NCBI GenBank assembly: GCA_050175155.1
Contig: JBFXJF010000002.1
Location: forward strand, 105,104 to 169,103
Length of the DNA stretch: 64,000 nt
DNA from: JBFXJF01 sp050175155
Lineage (GTDB): Bacteria; Bacillota; Bacilli; Tepidibacillales; Tepidibacillaceae
Direction of reading: 5' to 3'
Notes under the pieces: generated by a model
What the model was told of the DNA's origin: nothing
Seen by the model: only the letters and a program-made list of their open reading frames with translations
Database searches by the model: none
Shown: positions 7,835-17,570 of the stretch, in pieces
Numbering within the stretch: position 1 is the stretch's first letter
Layout of the letters: each line of letters begins with the position of its first letter
Position numbers and translations under genes: made by a program

Positions 7835-9319
7835 ATGTTTACTGGGGATAAAATTTGGATTGGAAAAAGTGATATAGCCGTTAATCTTTTACCAAGGATG
7901 GCTAATCGACATGGTCTAATTGCTGGAGCAACAGGTACTGGTAAAACGGTAACTCTTAAAGTGCTGGCAGAATCTTTTAGTGATATGGGGGTTCCTGTAT
8001 TTCTTGCAGATATTAAGGGAGATTTAGCGGGTCTTGCAGTTAAGGGGACTGAGAATCCTAAAGTTGAGGAAAGGGTTACTCGGATGAGTGTTGAGGGTTT
8101 TGACTATAAAGCTTATCCTGTTCGGTTTTGGGATTTGTTTGGGGAAGCCGGACATCCTGTTCGAACTACAGTTTCGGAGATGGGATCGTTGCTTCTTGCA
8201 AGACTTTTAGGGTTAAATGAGACACAAACGGGCGTTTTAAATATTGTATTTAGGGTAGCTGACGATCGGGGAATGCTATTACTAGATTTGAAGGATCTTC
8301 GTTCTATGCTTCAATATGTGGGGGACAACGCTAAAGAATTCACATTAGATTACGGCAACATTTCTTCTCAAAGCGTTGGTTCAATCTTAAGGAATTTAAT
8401 TTCGTTGGAGGATCAAGGGGGTACTTATTTTTTTGGTGAACCAGCCCTTGATATTCACGACTGGATACAAACTGACGATAGTGGACGAGGATATATTAAT
8501 GTGTTGGATAGTGTAAAACTTTTTCATGCTCCTGTACTCTACTCAACGTTTCTATTATGGTTGCTTTCTGAACTGTTTGAAACACTTCCAGAGATGGGTG
8601 ACATGGATAAACCTAAAATGGTCTTTTTCTTTGATGAAGCTCATCTTCTTTTTGAAGATGCCCCAAAAGTATTGCTTCAAAAGATAGAGCAGGTTGTGAG
8701 ACTGATTCGTTCAAAGGGGGTTGGTGTCTATTTTATAACACAAAGTCCTTCGGATTTACCACAGGATATTTTAGGACAATTAGGGAACCGTATACAGCAC
8801 GCTTTGAGGGCGTATACTCCATCGGACCAAAAACAAGTGAAGGCTGCGGCTCAAACATTTCGTGCAAATCCTAAGTTCGATACTGAAACTGCAATCACGG
8901 AATTGGCTACGGGAGAGGCACTTGTATCTTGCCTGGATGTTGACGGACGCCCAGGGATTGTTGAGAGGGCACTTATTTTACCGCCGCAAAGTATGTTTGG
9001 TACTATTGAGGATGAAGTGAGAAGAAGGATTATAAATAATTCTTCTATGAGTAGAAAATACGATCAAGAAATCGATAGGGAATCAGCATATGAATTGTTA
9101 AAGATTAAGGCACAACAGGATCAAAGGATTATGGAAAAAGAACAGCAGGAGATAGAAAAAGAAGAGGAAGAAGAAAAGAAGAACCGAGAAAAGAAATCAT
9201 CATCATCAAGAGCAAAGAAGTCTATGTTTGGAAAAGCAACTACCTCGGCTGTCAATACTATCGGCAGGGAAGTAGGTAGGTCATTAGTTCGAGGGTTACT
9301 TGGTTCATTGAAAAGATAA
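7835..9319 (+). CDS. HerA-like ATPase (DUF853/YjgR family)
   Basis: 494 residues; AAGGAGTG precedes ATG 7835. A P-loop ATPase of the HerA/FtsK-related YjgR family: Walker A GATGTGKTVTLKVLAE near residues 30-45, Walker B FFFDEAHLLFED near residue 268, sensor region FITQSPSDLPQDILGQLGNRIQHALRAY, and a charged, low-complexity C-terminus (E/K-rich then serine-rich) ending in a short hydrophobic segment (VGRSLVRGLLGSL). Family members are predicted DNA-translocating or DNA-processing ATPases; the cellular role is unproven. No NurA-type nuclease partner is adjacent. Confidence 0.85.
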   Translation: MFTGDKIWIGKSDIAVNLLPRMANRHGLIAGATGTGKTVTLKVLAESFSDMGVPVFLADIKGDLAGLAVKGTENPKVEERVTRMSVEGFDYKAYPVRFWDLFGEAGHPVRTTVSEMGSLLLARLLGLNETQTGVLNIVFRVADDRGMLLLDLKDLRSMLQYVGDNAKEFTLDYGNISSQSVGSILRNLISLEDQGGTYFFGEPALDIHDWIQTDDSGRGYINVLDSVKLFHAPVLYSTFLLWLLSELFETLPEMGDMDKPKMVFFFDEAHLLFEDAPKVLLQKIEQVVRLIRSKGVGVYFITQSPSDLPQDILGQLGNRIQHALRAYTPSDQKQVKAAAQTFRANPKFDTETAITELATGEALVSCLDVDGRPGIVERALILPPQSMFGTIEDEVRRRIINNSSMSRKYDQEIDRESAYELLKIKAQQDQRIMEKEQQEIEKEEEEEKKNREKKSSSSRAKKSMFGKATTSAVNTIGREVGRSLVRGLLGSLKR

Positions 9320-9338
9320 CAATAGAAATAGCAATAAT

Positions 9339-9387
9339 AAAAGCGTATGTGTTGGAGAGCTGAGTCCCTCCAATCATACGCTTTTTT
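9339..9387. terminator. Bidirectional terminator between convergent genes
   Basis: AAAAGCGTATG (9339-9349) pairs with its complement at 9375-9385, with an inner TTGGAG/CTCCAA extension and Ts on both outer flanks. It serves the HerA-like gene and the diguanylate cyclase gene coming from the other side. Confidence 0.88.
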
Positions 9388-10897
9388 ATGCAAAAACATC
9401 TTTATTTCTACCAGTCTCTTTTGCTTTATATAATGCGATATCTGCTTTTCTCATAAGTTCTTTTATTGATAGTTCAGAGCAGTCTTCGCACATTACTATT
9501 CCTGCACTAACTGAAACACTAAAAATTGTTTCTTCAAACTCAATTTTAGTATTGGAAATACTTGTAAGTAGGCGTTGAGACAAAGCTTGAACTTCCGCTC
9601 TATTTGTTTCTAGAAAAACTATGCCAAACTCTTCGCCGCCTATTCTCCCGAAAATATCGCCATTTCTAATTTCTTTTGAGACTATATTTGAAATTGTAAT
9701 TAATGTTTTATCTCCTGCCTCATGGCCTAGCGTATCATTTACGTACTTGAAATGGTCTGCGTCAATTATCATTAAGGATATTGAACCTTTATATCTTTTT
9801 GATCTCTCAATCTCATAAGTTGCTAATTCAAGCCACTTTCTTCTATTCCAAATGCCCGTTAATTCATCTTTCTCTGCATATTCTTTCAGTTTTTCCATTA
9901 GCTTATATTGTTCAGTTATTTTCTTAATATACCAAGCGTAGCCTAACTTATTTCTTTTTTTATCAAATACAGATATTCTTTTTATATGATAATATTGAAC
10001 TCCATCACTGTCATTAATGCGTATAGCCTTGGACTTTGATGAGTCAAGAGTATGAAGACTTCCAAATTCAGAACTAAGTTGAAACAAGCTTTCCCCCAGC
10101 CAATTTTTTGGTGAATCGGGAAACACTTTTATAGCATAAGAATTATAATCTACGATTATATCGTAAAGATCGGTAATAATTATACCCTCATCCATACTCT
10201 CAAATACTTTATCTCTAGCAATTGGTGATATATCCGAAAGCTTAACTCTAAAGATAGCATAGGCATAAATTGTTCCATTAATTGCAAATGCTACGGGACC
10301 AATGTTAATATCCCAGGGAATAAATCCAAGAAGATATATAAAATAATATGAAACAATGCTAGTAGAACCGATTATCATTATAAGTGCTTGTCTTTTTAGA
10401 AGAAGTGAACTCCTTATATAATAGTGTATATACAACATTAAACTTAAAGTCAGACAAGAGAATAACCATATAGAATGGGCGATATAAAGGATGCTATTAC
10501 TTAACTCTGCTGTCGAGAGTAAGTCGTTTTGACTTATTGCTATATTGGCGAAAAAGGTAATCAGAAAGAATACTGATATTCCATAACTCAAAAAATAAAA
10601 AGACTTTTTTAAATATTTAACTTTGCCAGTAAATTCAAAGGAAAGCCACAAAGAAGTTGCAGCAATAAAGGATACTCCTAGGTATTCTATTCTTATCCAA
10701 AAAAAAGTCCAACTAGGGTCCCCTTGTATTATTTCAAAGGCATATCCGAAGGAATAAATCCCAGCAAAAAACATTAATATTCCTAGAGGTTTCGCAGAGT
10801 GGGATCTATAATGCAATAAAGATATTAGTCCAAGGGATAAGATAAGTATTGAAGAGGCTAAGCAAATAGCGCTGTATATCATGTTGTATTCAATCAA
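9386..10897 (-). CDS. Membrane diguanylate cyclase (7TM - PAS - GGDEF)
   Basis: Makes c-di-GMP from two GTP. 503 residues, TTG start at 10897 behind GGGAGTGGAG. The first ~220 residues are seven to eight hydrophobic segments of the type seen as an N-terminal sensor in membrane kinases and cyclases. A PAS-like domain follows (VFESMDEGIIITDLYDIIVDYN), then a GGDEF domain from ~345 (DELTGIWNRRKW, DADHFKYVNDTLGHEAGD). The active site reads GGEEF and is preceded by RNGD exactly five residues upstream, a product-inhibition I-site. So the enzyme looks active and feedback-controlled. Signal unknown. Divergent from the SSB gene. Confidence 0.92.
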   Translation of the reverse strand: MIEYNMIYSAICLASSILILSLGLISLLHYRSHSAKPLGILMFFAGIYSFGYAFEIIQGDPSWTFFWIRIEYLGVSFIAATSLWLSFEFTGKVKYLKKSFYFLSYGISVFFLITFFANIAISQNDLLSTAELSNSILYIAHSIWLFSCLTLSLMLYIHYYIRSSLLLKRQALIMIIGSTSIVSYYFIYLLGFIPWDINIGPVAFAINGTIYAYAIFRVKLSDISPIARDKVFESMDEGIIITDLYDIIVDYNSYAIKVFPDSPKNWLGESLFQLSSEFGSLHTLDSSKSKAIRINDSDGVQYYHIKRISVFDKKRNKLGYAWYIKKITEQYKLMEKLKEYAEKDELTGIWNRRKWLELATYEIERSKRYKGSISLMIIDADHFKYVNDTLGHEAGDKTLITISNIVSKEIRNGDIFGRIGGEEFGIVFLETNRAEVQALSQRLLTSISNTKIEFEETIFSVSVSAGIVMCEDCSELSIKELMRKADIALYKAKETGRNKDVFA

Positions 10898-11226
10898 GTA
10901 TCTCCACTCCCTATTATTTGAAATATTAAATTTATCATTTTAGGTTAAGTATTAATAATACCATAGAGTTAAACCATTTGCTCAGCATAAATTTTTACAT
11001 ATTGAAAGAATTTTTGTGGTTACTACATTTATGTAGTAACTATTTTATTTTAGTAGTTTTTGTAAAACTTTGATAAAAAATGCAAAATTATTAAAGGAAA
11101 TTAGAAATAAATGTCTAAATATGTAAAGGAATAATTTAGCACAAATAACTAATTATTGAATGGAGGGGATATTAAGGAAAAAGATGGTGGTTGGGTTTTA
11201 TATAAATTTATAAGGAGAGTGTTTAA
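10898..11226. promoter_or_regulatory. Divergent intergenic region with 22-bp palindrome
   Basis: This 329-base gap separates the diguanylate cyclase and SSB genes. It contains a perfect inverted repeat, GTTACTACAT at 11019-11028 with its complement at 11031-11040, with only two bases between the arms. That is short for an RNA loop and better suited to a dimeric regulator's operator, though the T-rich right flank could support weak termination. Otherwise it is AT-rich and presumably holds the promoters of both genes; AAGGAG lies just before the SSB start. Confidence 0.5.
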
Positions 11227-11559
11227 ATGTTAAGTGTAGCTTTATTGGGAAGATTAGTTTTTGATGTTGAAGTTAAAGAAGTAGGGGAAAACAAAGATAA
11301 AAAGGTCTTAAATAATAGGCTTGCTGTTTCTATTGGTAAAGATAAAACAACTTTTATAGATATGGAAGCATGGGGGAACACTGCTGAAATAATTGAAAAG
11401 TACTATGTAAAGGGTAATGAAATACTTGTTGAAGGTCAGCTGATTAATAAAACTAGAAAAAAAGAGGAAGTAGAGTATGAGGTAGTTTCTTTTCTAGTAG
11501 ATAAAATAATGTTTACGTATGGGAATAAGAAAAAAGAGGAATTAGCAGAAAAAGTATAA
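11227..11559 (+). CDS. Single-stranded DNA-binding protein paralogue
   Basis: 110 residues with the OB-fold SSB pattern: SVALLGRLVFDVEVKE, NNRLAVSIGKD, FIDMEAWGNTAEIIEKY and GNEILVEGQLINKT. Housekeeping SSBs are ~150 residues or longer and end in an acidic DDDIPF-type tail that recruits repair proteins; this one stops at EELAEKV with neither the linker nor the tail. It therefore looks like an accessory SSB, perhaps for competence, a mobile element or stress. It is monocistronic, followed by a hairpin at 11566-11596. Confidence 0.85.
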   Translation: MLSVALLGRLVFDVEVKEVGENKDKKVLNNRLAVSIGKDKTTFIDMEAWGNTAEIIEKYYVKGNEILVEGQLINKTRKKEEVEYEVVSFLVDKIMFTYGNKKKEELAEKV

Positions 11560-11565
11560 ATAGTG

Positions 11566-11596
11566 GAAGGGGCAAAGGCACCTTGTCCCTTCTTTT
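11566..11596 (+). terminator. Terminator after the SSB paralogue
   Basis: GAAGGG-g-CAA (11566-11575) pairs with TTG-t-CCCTTC (11583-11592), followed by TTTT. Confidence 0.75.
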
Positions 11597-11648
11597 CTCT
11601 AATCTAACCACAACATAGGAAAATAGGCGGGAAGGAAGTCGAACAAAA

Positions 11649-12875
11649 ATGAAAAGATTTTCAATAGTTTTATTATCAATTATATTACTTTTAACATCGG
11701 TATCTTATGTTTTTGCAGAGGAGAGCACAAGCAAATTTAAGGATATTAGTGTTAAACATTGGGCATATGATAATGTAGTCCAATTAGTAGATTTAGGAGT
11801 TATAAATGGCTATGGTGATGGAACATTCAGACCAAGTGCAACAATTCAAGTAGATCAGTTTATTAAAATGACAGTAACAGCTTTAGGTTACTTTCCAAGT
11901 CCAAGCATTACTGGGTATTGGGCTGATCCATACATTGAAAAAGCAAAGGAATTAAATCTAATTGCACCAGACCAATTTAACAACTATCTAAGAGCAATTA
12001 AAAGAGAAGAAATGGCATATATTATCGTTAATGCCTATGCCAAGAATAATGTTTTATCACAAGACAATCTTAAAACAGTAGTACAACAAAGCCTTAACGA
12101 TTATTACTCAATCAATGATAACTATAAAGATTCTGTAATTACAGCTTACCAAGTAGGTTTAATTACTGGTAAAGGAAACAATCTATTTGATCCAAGAGGT
12201 TACACAACAAGAGCAGAAGCAAGTACCGTTATCATGCGATTATTATATGAGGATTTATTAAAGCCTTTTGATTTTGGCAATCTTGCTTCAACAATGGTAA
12301 CGGTTAATGAGTATGATGAAAAATTAGGATCTTGGATTAAGGTACAATATCCTTTTTATGCACCAATTAATGATAAAGGACAGCCGGTAAATGAAGTAAT
12401 AACTTTGCATGACCAGATAAAGGCAATCGAGAAACAAGATTATGGTTGGTTTGATATAACCTTTAATCCATATGAACAAGCACTGGATGTTTTATTTTAT
12501 CCTGATATCGAAACTACTAAATTACCAACAATGGAAAAAGTACCTCATTTAGATATGGCTTTAAGTGTTAACACATTATATTTTAAAGACATTAGAAAAC
12601 CTTACATGCTTGTTATTTGGCGGAACTATGAACATTATTCTGATATGTCTACTTATTACAGCTATATTGATGATAGATACGGAGATTTTCTTCAAATCTA
12701 TGCTAATGTATTATTTGAAAATGAAGCAAGTTATTTCTTAAATCTATTAAAAAATATGTTAAATATTGAGAATATAGATTATGGTATAGATAAATATTAT
12801 GTCATTAATAATAGAGATGTTCATCTTGGTTATGATGGAAATGGTGGTACAATCTTTGTTTCTGATAAGAAATAA
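11649..12875 (+). CDS. Secreted SLH-domain cell-surface protein
   Basis: 408 residues. A signal peptide (MKRFSIVLLSIILLLTSV, cleavage near YVFA-EE) is followed by three S-layer homology repeats in roughly residues 28-210: FKDISVKHWAYDNV with GYGDGTFRPSA, a degenerate middle copy (YWADPYIEKAKELNLI), and TAYQVGLITGKGNN with FDPRGYTTRAEA. SLH domains bind secondary cell-wall polymers. The C-terminal ~200 residues (EYDEKLGSWIKVQYPFYAP onwards) are not recognised. The next gene starts 21 bases on with a similar signal peptide, so this protein probably anchors or partners the 1445-residue protein. Confidence 0.88.
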   Translation: MKRFSIVLLSIILLLTSVSYVFAEESTSKFKDISVKHWAYDNVVQLVDLGVINGYGDGTFRPSATIQVDQFIKMTVTALGYFPSPSITGYWADPYIEKAKELNLIAPDQFNNYLRAIKREEMAYIIVNAYAKNNVLSQDNLKTVVQQSLNDYYSINDNYKDSVITAYQVGLITGKGNNLFDPRGYTTRAEASTVIMRLLYEDLLKPFDFGNLASTMVTVNEYDEKLGSWIKVQYPFYAPINDKGQPVNEVITLHDQIKAIEKQDYGWFDITFNPYEQALDVLFYPDIETTKLPTMEKVPHLDMALSVNTLYFKDIRKPYMLVIWRNYEHYSDMSTYYSYIDDRYGDFLQIYANVLFENEASYFLNLLKNMLNIENIDYGIDKYYVINNRDVHLGYDGNGGTIFVSDKK

Positions 12876-12896
12876 AATGATAGGGGGTGACTGTTT

Positions 12897-15800
12897 TTGA
12901 AAAGGTCATTAATCTTAATTCTAGCTTTAATTCTATTATTTCAATCTAGCATTGTTTTTGCGTTAACCTATGATGGTAAAAATACACTTATAAATGATTG
13001 GACACAGTATAAAACTGATGAATTTTTAGATTCTTCATTGCCATATTATATATATGATAGTAAAGGAAATAAACATACGTTTAATAAAGAATTATGGGAA
13101 GAATTATCACTTGTTGTCTATGGCGATTATAATTCAATTTATCCTAATGATTTTAAATCTGATACAAAAAACCCAACAGGTGAAGCATATTATTCTAAGA
13201 ATGGAGTACCAGGAGAGTATCGTTATCATGGATATGATCAAACTAAAAATAATCTTAATAATGTCTACTTCCCTGATGATTTTACAGGAAGCGATAGTAA
13301 CCTGACTAAAAGAACCTGGTTTTATCAGCCTTGGGTAGACACAAGTCCTGCATATACCAGTTTTAGTAAATATATTGGTAAAGTACCAGGCAGTTATAAC
13401 AGAGTAGCTTTATCAACTGGTGAAGATTCAACTCTTGTCGCTAAATGGATAGACGAAAGTGTAAGTTTTATTGAATCTGGAACTGTAATGGGAACTGGTG
13501 ACATTGCAACAAATATTAGTCCTGTTAACTACAACAATATTGATTCAGCCCCAAGTGCTTATTCATCAGGACAGGGTACGTTGTTTCATCAATCTAACTA
13601 TACTGGAAAGGTCTATTATCAAACGTTTCCAGTAGCCAAATACAATAAAGAATATACAGAGATTGAAGCAGATATTCCGCAGATTTCTACCGTAAAGATA
13701 GCAGATAATGGTGATATTACTTTAAATGTTCAAGTAACTGGTGAAATATTAGATGATCTGTATATCGGTAATAGCATTAAAGAATCTATCTATTATATAA
13801 GAAAAGATATTAATGAATGGAACTTTACCTTAACTAATAGCATAACAAGTGATGTATTAACAGCTAGAGGTACTAATAAAAATAGCAAGAAGGAAGGTTA
13901 TTATGATTTTTCTTTAACAATTCCACAAAGTAGATATGAAAGCTTCCTTGGTAGTGACAATAGTTTTAATATAATTCTTACCGCTAAGGCAGAAGCTTTA
14001 TATTCAACAAATGAAACAGCGTATGACTTTACAACCAAAACAAAGAACGTAACAGGGGTTATTGAAGCTTATACCGAAACATCTGATATTCCTGAACCGA
14101 TAGAGTTTGTTGTTAATGCACCAACAAAAATACTTGATGTAGATTTATTTCCACTTTCATTAACAGAAATAAATGTATCAAGTGCAATTGATCGTTATGT
14201 TTTAGTTAATGGTGTAAGACTTTCAGAAGCTGATGAAAACAAGTTTCTACATGGTCAATATAAATTTCCAGAGATAAGAGAAGATAGAGTTTACAGTTAT
14301 TCTGTCAATTATATCGATACTGAAGGAGAACTATCATTTTTTAGCTCTAGCATAGTAGTATACGATTCCGTTCCTCATGCTAAGGTTTTAGTTGATGGAG
14401 CCTTTAAAGAGAACAGAAAGATAACAGTTACAGCAGATAAATCAATAGTTTCAGCTTATCTAAATTCTAGGTCAACAGTAGCAATAAGTGAATTTACTGT
14501 AACTACTGCTGATGGAGAAACATTGTATTATGGTACTAATTCTTTAGAATATAAAGAGTTTATGCGAAAGTCAGAGGGTAATGTCAATGTTCACGTAACA
14601 GTATCTAACCAATATGGATCACGTTCATATGATCATGAAGTTTATGTTATGCCTGATTACGATCCAGACATTATAAGTATTGTTTGGAACAACGTCTTAA
14701 TAAGAAATGAAGCATTAGATATATTAAGTGAAGGAGCTTCACTTGATGGTGATACAGTAACAGAAATGACTTACAAGATATATTATGACACAGATAATGA
14801 CGAGGATCCTGAAACAGAGGTTTATAGTGGTACTTGGATAGATAGTACAACTTATACTCCTGATAAGCTTGGCAATTATAAGATTGTTTTCACAGCTACA
14901 GAAGATTTTGGGGAAGAAACAATTCCTGAATATATTAATGAAGAAGATAAAAGATTTAAGGTAATAGAAAGAGAGTTCTTTGTTGACAATCTTATACCAA
15001 TGACTAAGATCTATACAGATATTGAATATAACTTTCCTCAATTAGATGTAACCTTTTTAATTGATGAAGAATTACCGCAAACAGAAACGGATTTACTAAG
15101 AAGTTCGAGAATAAATATTACTAATAGCTTTAGAGCTAATTCAATGACTGCCAATGTTGATATGTGGGATCTAAAAACATACGTGTATGAACAAACAGCG
15201 TATCTAAGTTATAATTCAGGAACAAGCTACCCACCATTAACAAGAACTTATGATAGTAATGGATATACTGGTACGCTTACGAGATACAATGTAAGTAACT
15301 ATCCATATACCGTTGACTATGGAAGCTATCAGACATTTACAGACTATAAGACAGCTTCCGGTTCAGCATATGGATATGGTACAACAACCTATTATAAAGG
15401 TGTTATAATAAGCCAAACATCATCAAGTACACCTTCAATATATTATAGCTCTGGTGGATATTCAGGTACACTTTATAAGACAGGTGCTTCTTTAGTTAGT
15501 CAAACAACCACAATAAGTGGAGATTATAGGTATGTATATAGTACATATTTAGGCTCTTATAGTGGTACTGTATCAAGAACATATACACAATGGGTTCCTA
15601 ACTACGTAACCTATAATAATTATTATGGTAATTATTCAGGAACAGTTTATAAAGATATCAAGCAAGAATATATACCTTCGTTTGAAACAGATAGTAATAA
15701 ATATATAATATATGTAGCTAATTCTACTATTAACAATCTAGCTGATTTTAATTATGTAAAGGATATTGCAAAAGATACAAAAGTAATTTTCATAGCTGAT

Positions 15801-17234
15801 TTGTCTTTGCAAAGTCAAATTACATCAGACTATTTTATAGCATATTCTAGTGATACCAACAGCTTAATTAATGAGATTGTAAATATTATAAAAGAAGAAA
15901 ATCCAGTCTATCAAGGGTTGACTGTTTTAATCGGTGAAACATTTAACATTAGTTATTCAGATATTGATTATGAAGGAGATCCAATATTAATAGATGGTTT
16001 TCAATATATTCATAATCCATATATCTTTGATAATTCATTAGGGCAAGAAAACGGAACACTAACAGCTTATTCAGATTCAAGCTACACATCAGAATTAAAA
16101 TCTAGCTTTAGTAAACCAGGAATATATACAATATATCGAAGGATAAAAGATGAACCGACTGGTTATGAGGAACTAGGAGATTATTCAAATGTAGCAGAGC
16201 TTGAAATAGTCGCTCACAGAAAGCCAATAGCTGATGTAGAAATGGATTGGGATTTTGACGCTGATTCAGGAACATATAATATAGATTGGGTTGATTTATC
16301 TTATGATCCAGACTTTCAATATAGCAGGATTGATAAAGGTATTATTGACAGGAGCATAAAATATAAATCTAGCACAGGGGATTGGGTATATGGTATCCCC
16401 AACAATTTAGAACCAGATAGCTATATAATAGAATATGCTGTTATGGATTGTTATAACGTATGGTCGGAGGTTATTGTAATTGAATTTACTTTAGCAGATA
16501 GACCAAACATTCAATTACTGGACGCAAAGCTTACCACAGAAAATCCTAGATATTCTATTACAAGTGTACCGAGTAGTGCTAACCTACTTTTATATGATAT
16601 TAAAACTAGATATCCTTATGAGCACTACTTAAATGTTTCTATCTATCAGGATGGGACAAGGGTATCGCCTATTCAAACTATTTGCTATGATGTCAATAAT
16701 ATAAATCTACAGAAGGACAATGATGTCTACTGGAAAGATATTATTATTCCAGTAGATTTGCCTAAAGGTGATTATAGTGTAAAGATAGAAGCCATTGGTG
16801 ATCATGGAGATAAAGCCTATCTTGATTTACCTTTTTCAGTCATTGATATAGATGTTACAGGATATGTTAAACATACAGAACAGTGGAATATAAATAGGAT
16901 TAAGTATAATGTCTCGGTAACCGGTTCGCCCGATCAGCCTAGAACCTACGACGTTTTTTTCCCGGGGGAAAAATTCATTTTAAATGCTGATACTATTGGT
17001 AATCCAGATAGCATCTATGCAGAGATTCTTGGGACTTCGTATTCAACCTATTTAATAAATGAAGGAAGTGAAGCTTGGGCAGGGTACTTATGGCATGATG
17101 ATATGATGCTTTGGGGAACAAGAGATTTGGTTTTTCGCTTCACTGCTTTAAAAAACGCTATTCCTATTAGATATTATGATGTACAAGTTAAAATAGTAGA
17201 CGAGGATTATTGGGAACAGCACAGGTTATATTAA
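12897..17234 (+). CDS. Giant secreted protein with YSGT-type tandem repeats
   Basis: 1445 residues behind GGGGGTGA; start TTG 12897. Signal peptide MKRSLILILALILLF, cleavage near VFA-LT. No known catalytic domain is recognised. The middle (~400-740) reads as a series of beta-rich, Ig/bacterial-adhesin-like modules. Residues ~770-920 are a Tyr/Ser/Gly/Thr-rich repeat array with four copies of a G-Y-[TS]-G-T-[LV] motif (NGYTGTLTR, GGYSGTLYK, GSYSGTVSR, GNYSGTVYK) about 45-55 residues apart. A Rossmann-like segment follows (YIIYVANSTIN, KVIFIADLS), then more beta modules with DxD-rich loops. No sortase motif or SLH; wall attachment may rely on the co-transcribed SLH protein. Likely a surface or filament component. 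Confidence 0.75.
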   Translation: MKRSLILILALILLFQSSIVFALTYDGKNTLINDWTQYKTDEFLDSSLPYYIYDSKGNKHTFNKELWEELSLVVYGDYNSIYPNDFKSDTKNPTGEAYYSKNGVPGEYRYHGYDQTKNNLNNVYFPDDFTGSDSNLTKRTWFYQPWVDTSPAYTSFSKYIGKVPGSYNRVALSTGEDSTLVAKWIDESVSFIESGTVMGTGDIATNISPVNYNNIDSAPSAYSSGQGTLFHQSNYTGKVYYQTFPVAKYNKEYTEIEADIPQISTVKIADNGDITLNVQVTGEILDDLYIGNSIKESIYYIRKDINEWNFTLTNSITSDVLTARGTNKNSKKEGYYDFSLTIPQSRYESFLGSDNSFNIILTAKAEALYSTNETAYDFTTKTKNVTGVIEAYTETSDIPEPIEFVVNAPTKILDVDLFPLSLTEINVSSAIDRYVLVNGVRLSEADENKFLHGQYKFPEIREDRVYSYSVNYIDTEGELSFFSSSIVVYDSVPHAKVLVDGAFKENRKITVTADKSIVSAYLNSRSTVAISEFTVTTADGETLYYGTNSLEYKEFMRKSEGNVNVHVTVSNQYGSRSYDHEVYVMPDYDPDIISIVWNNVLIRNEALDILSEGASLDGDTVTEMTYKIYYDTDNDEDPETEVYSGTWIDSTTYTPDKLGNYKIVFTATEDFGEETIPEYINEEDKRFKVIEREFFVDNLIPMTKIYTDIEYNFPQLDVTFLIDEELPQTETDLLRSSRINITNSFRANSMTANVDMWDLKTYVYEQTAYLSYNSGTSYPPLTRTYDSNGYTGTLTRYNVSNYPYTVDYGSYQTFTDYKTASGSAYGYGTTTYYKGVIISQTSSSTPSIYYSSGGYSGTLYKTGASLVSQTTTISGDYRYVYSTYLGSYSGTVSRTYTQWVPNYVTYNNYYGNYSGTVYKDIKQEYIPSFETDSNKYIIYVANSTINNLADFNYVKDIAKDTKVIFIADLSLQSQITSDYFIAYSSDTNSLINEIVNIIKEENPVYQGLTVLIGETFNISYSDIDYEGDPILIDGFQYIHNPYIFDNSLGQENGTLTAYSDSSYTSELKSSFSKPGIYTIYRRIKDEPTGYEELGDYSNVAELEIVAHRKPIADVEMDWDFDADSGTYNIDWVDLSYDPDFQYSRIDKGIIDRSIKYKSSTGDWVYGIPNNLEPDSYIIEYAVMDCYNVWSEVIVIEFTLADRPNIQLLDAKLTTENPRYSITSVPSSANLLLYDIKTRYPYEHYLNVSIYQDGTRVSPIQTICYDVNNINLQKDNDVYWKDIIIPVDLPKGDYSVKIEAIGDHGDKAYLDLPFSVIDIDVTGYVKHTEQWNINRIKYNVSVTGSPDQPRTYDVFFPGEKFILNADTIGNPDSIYAEILGTSYSTYLINEGSEAWAGYLWHDDMMLWGTRDLVFRFTALKNAIPIRYYDVQVKIVDEDYWEQHRLY

Positions 17235-17348
17235 GAGATTTTAGGTCTATTATAATTACAAACATAATATATTAAATAATAAGTTAAGATAATTATTTAG
17301 TAGAATATAGTATAATAGATATAATGTAATGAATTGAAAGGATAGCAC

Positions 17349-17540
17349 ATGGACGGAACTAGAAGAAGCAATATAAGAGTAGGGGACACTGTAATGGTAG
17401 TTCAAAAACAGGATCAAGTTGCTGGGAAACTAACTGAGGGTGTGGTTAAGAGAATTTTGACAAAATCACCTGAGCACCATCATGGTATCAAGGTTATGTT
17501 AGAAAATGGAGTTGTTGGCAGGGTTAAAGAAATAAGGTAA
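17349..17540 (+). CDS. ywbE: YwbE family protein
   Basis: 63 residues, typical of the small YwbE (DUF2196) family: RSNIRVGDTVMVVQKQDQ, LTEGVVKRILT, SPEHHHGIKVML and GVVGRVKEI. It looks like a single SH3-like small barrel with a conserved histidine cluster. Function is not established; it is widespread in Firmicutes. A TATAAT-like -10 lies in the preceding AT-rich gap. The downstream coiled-coil gene starts 30 bases later, so they may share a transcript. Confidence 0.9.
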   Translation: MDGTRRSNIRVGDTVMVVQKQDQVAGKLTEGVVKRILTKSPEHHHGIKVMLENGVVGRVKEIR

Positions 17541-17570
17541 GCAAATAAAATTTTAAGAGGAGTGGTAAAG

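Noticed and set aside
14739..15041. Minus-strand reading frame inside the 1445-residue gene
   Set aside because: Shadow of the plus-strand gene, with no ribosome site or family.
16919..16975. Slightly GC-richer patch near the end of the giant gene as sign of transfer
   Set aside because: Too short and the reading frame is uninterrupted; probably ordinary variation.
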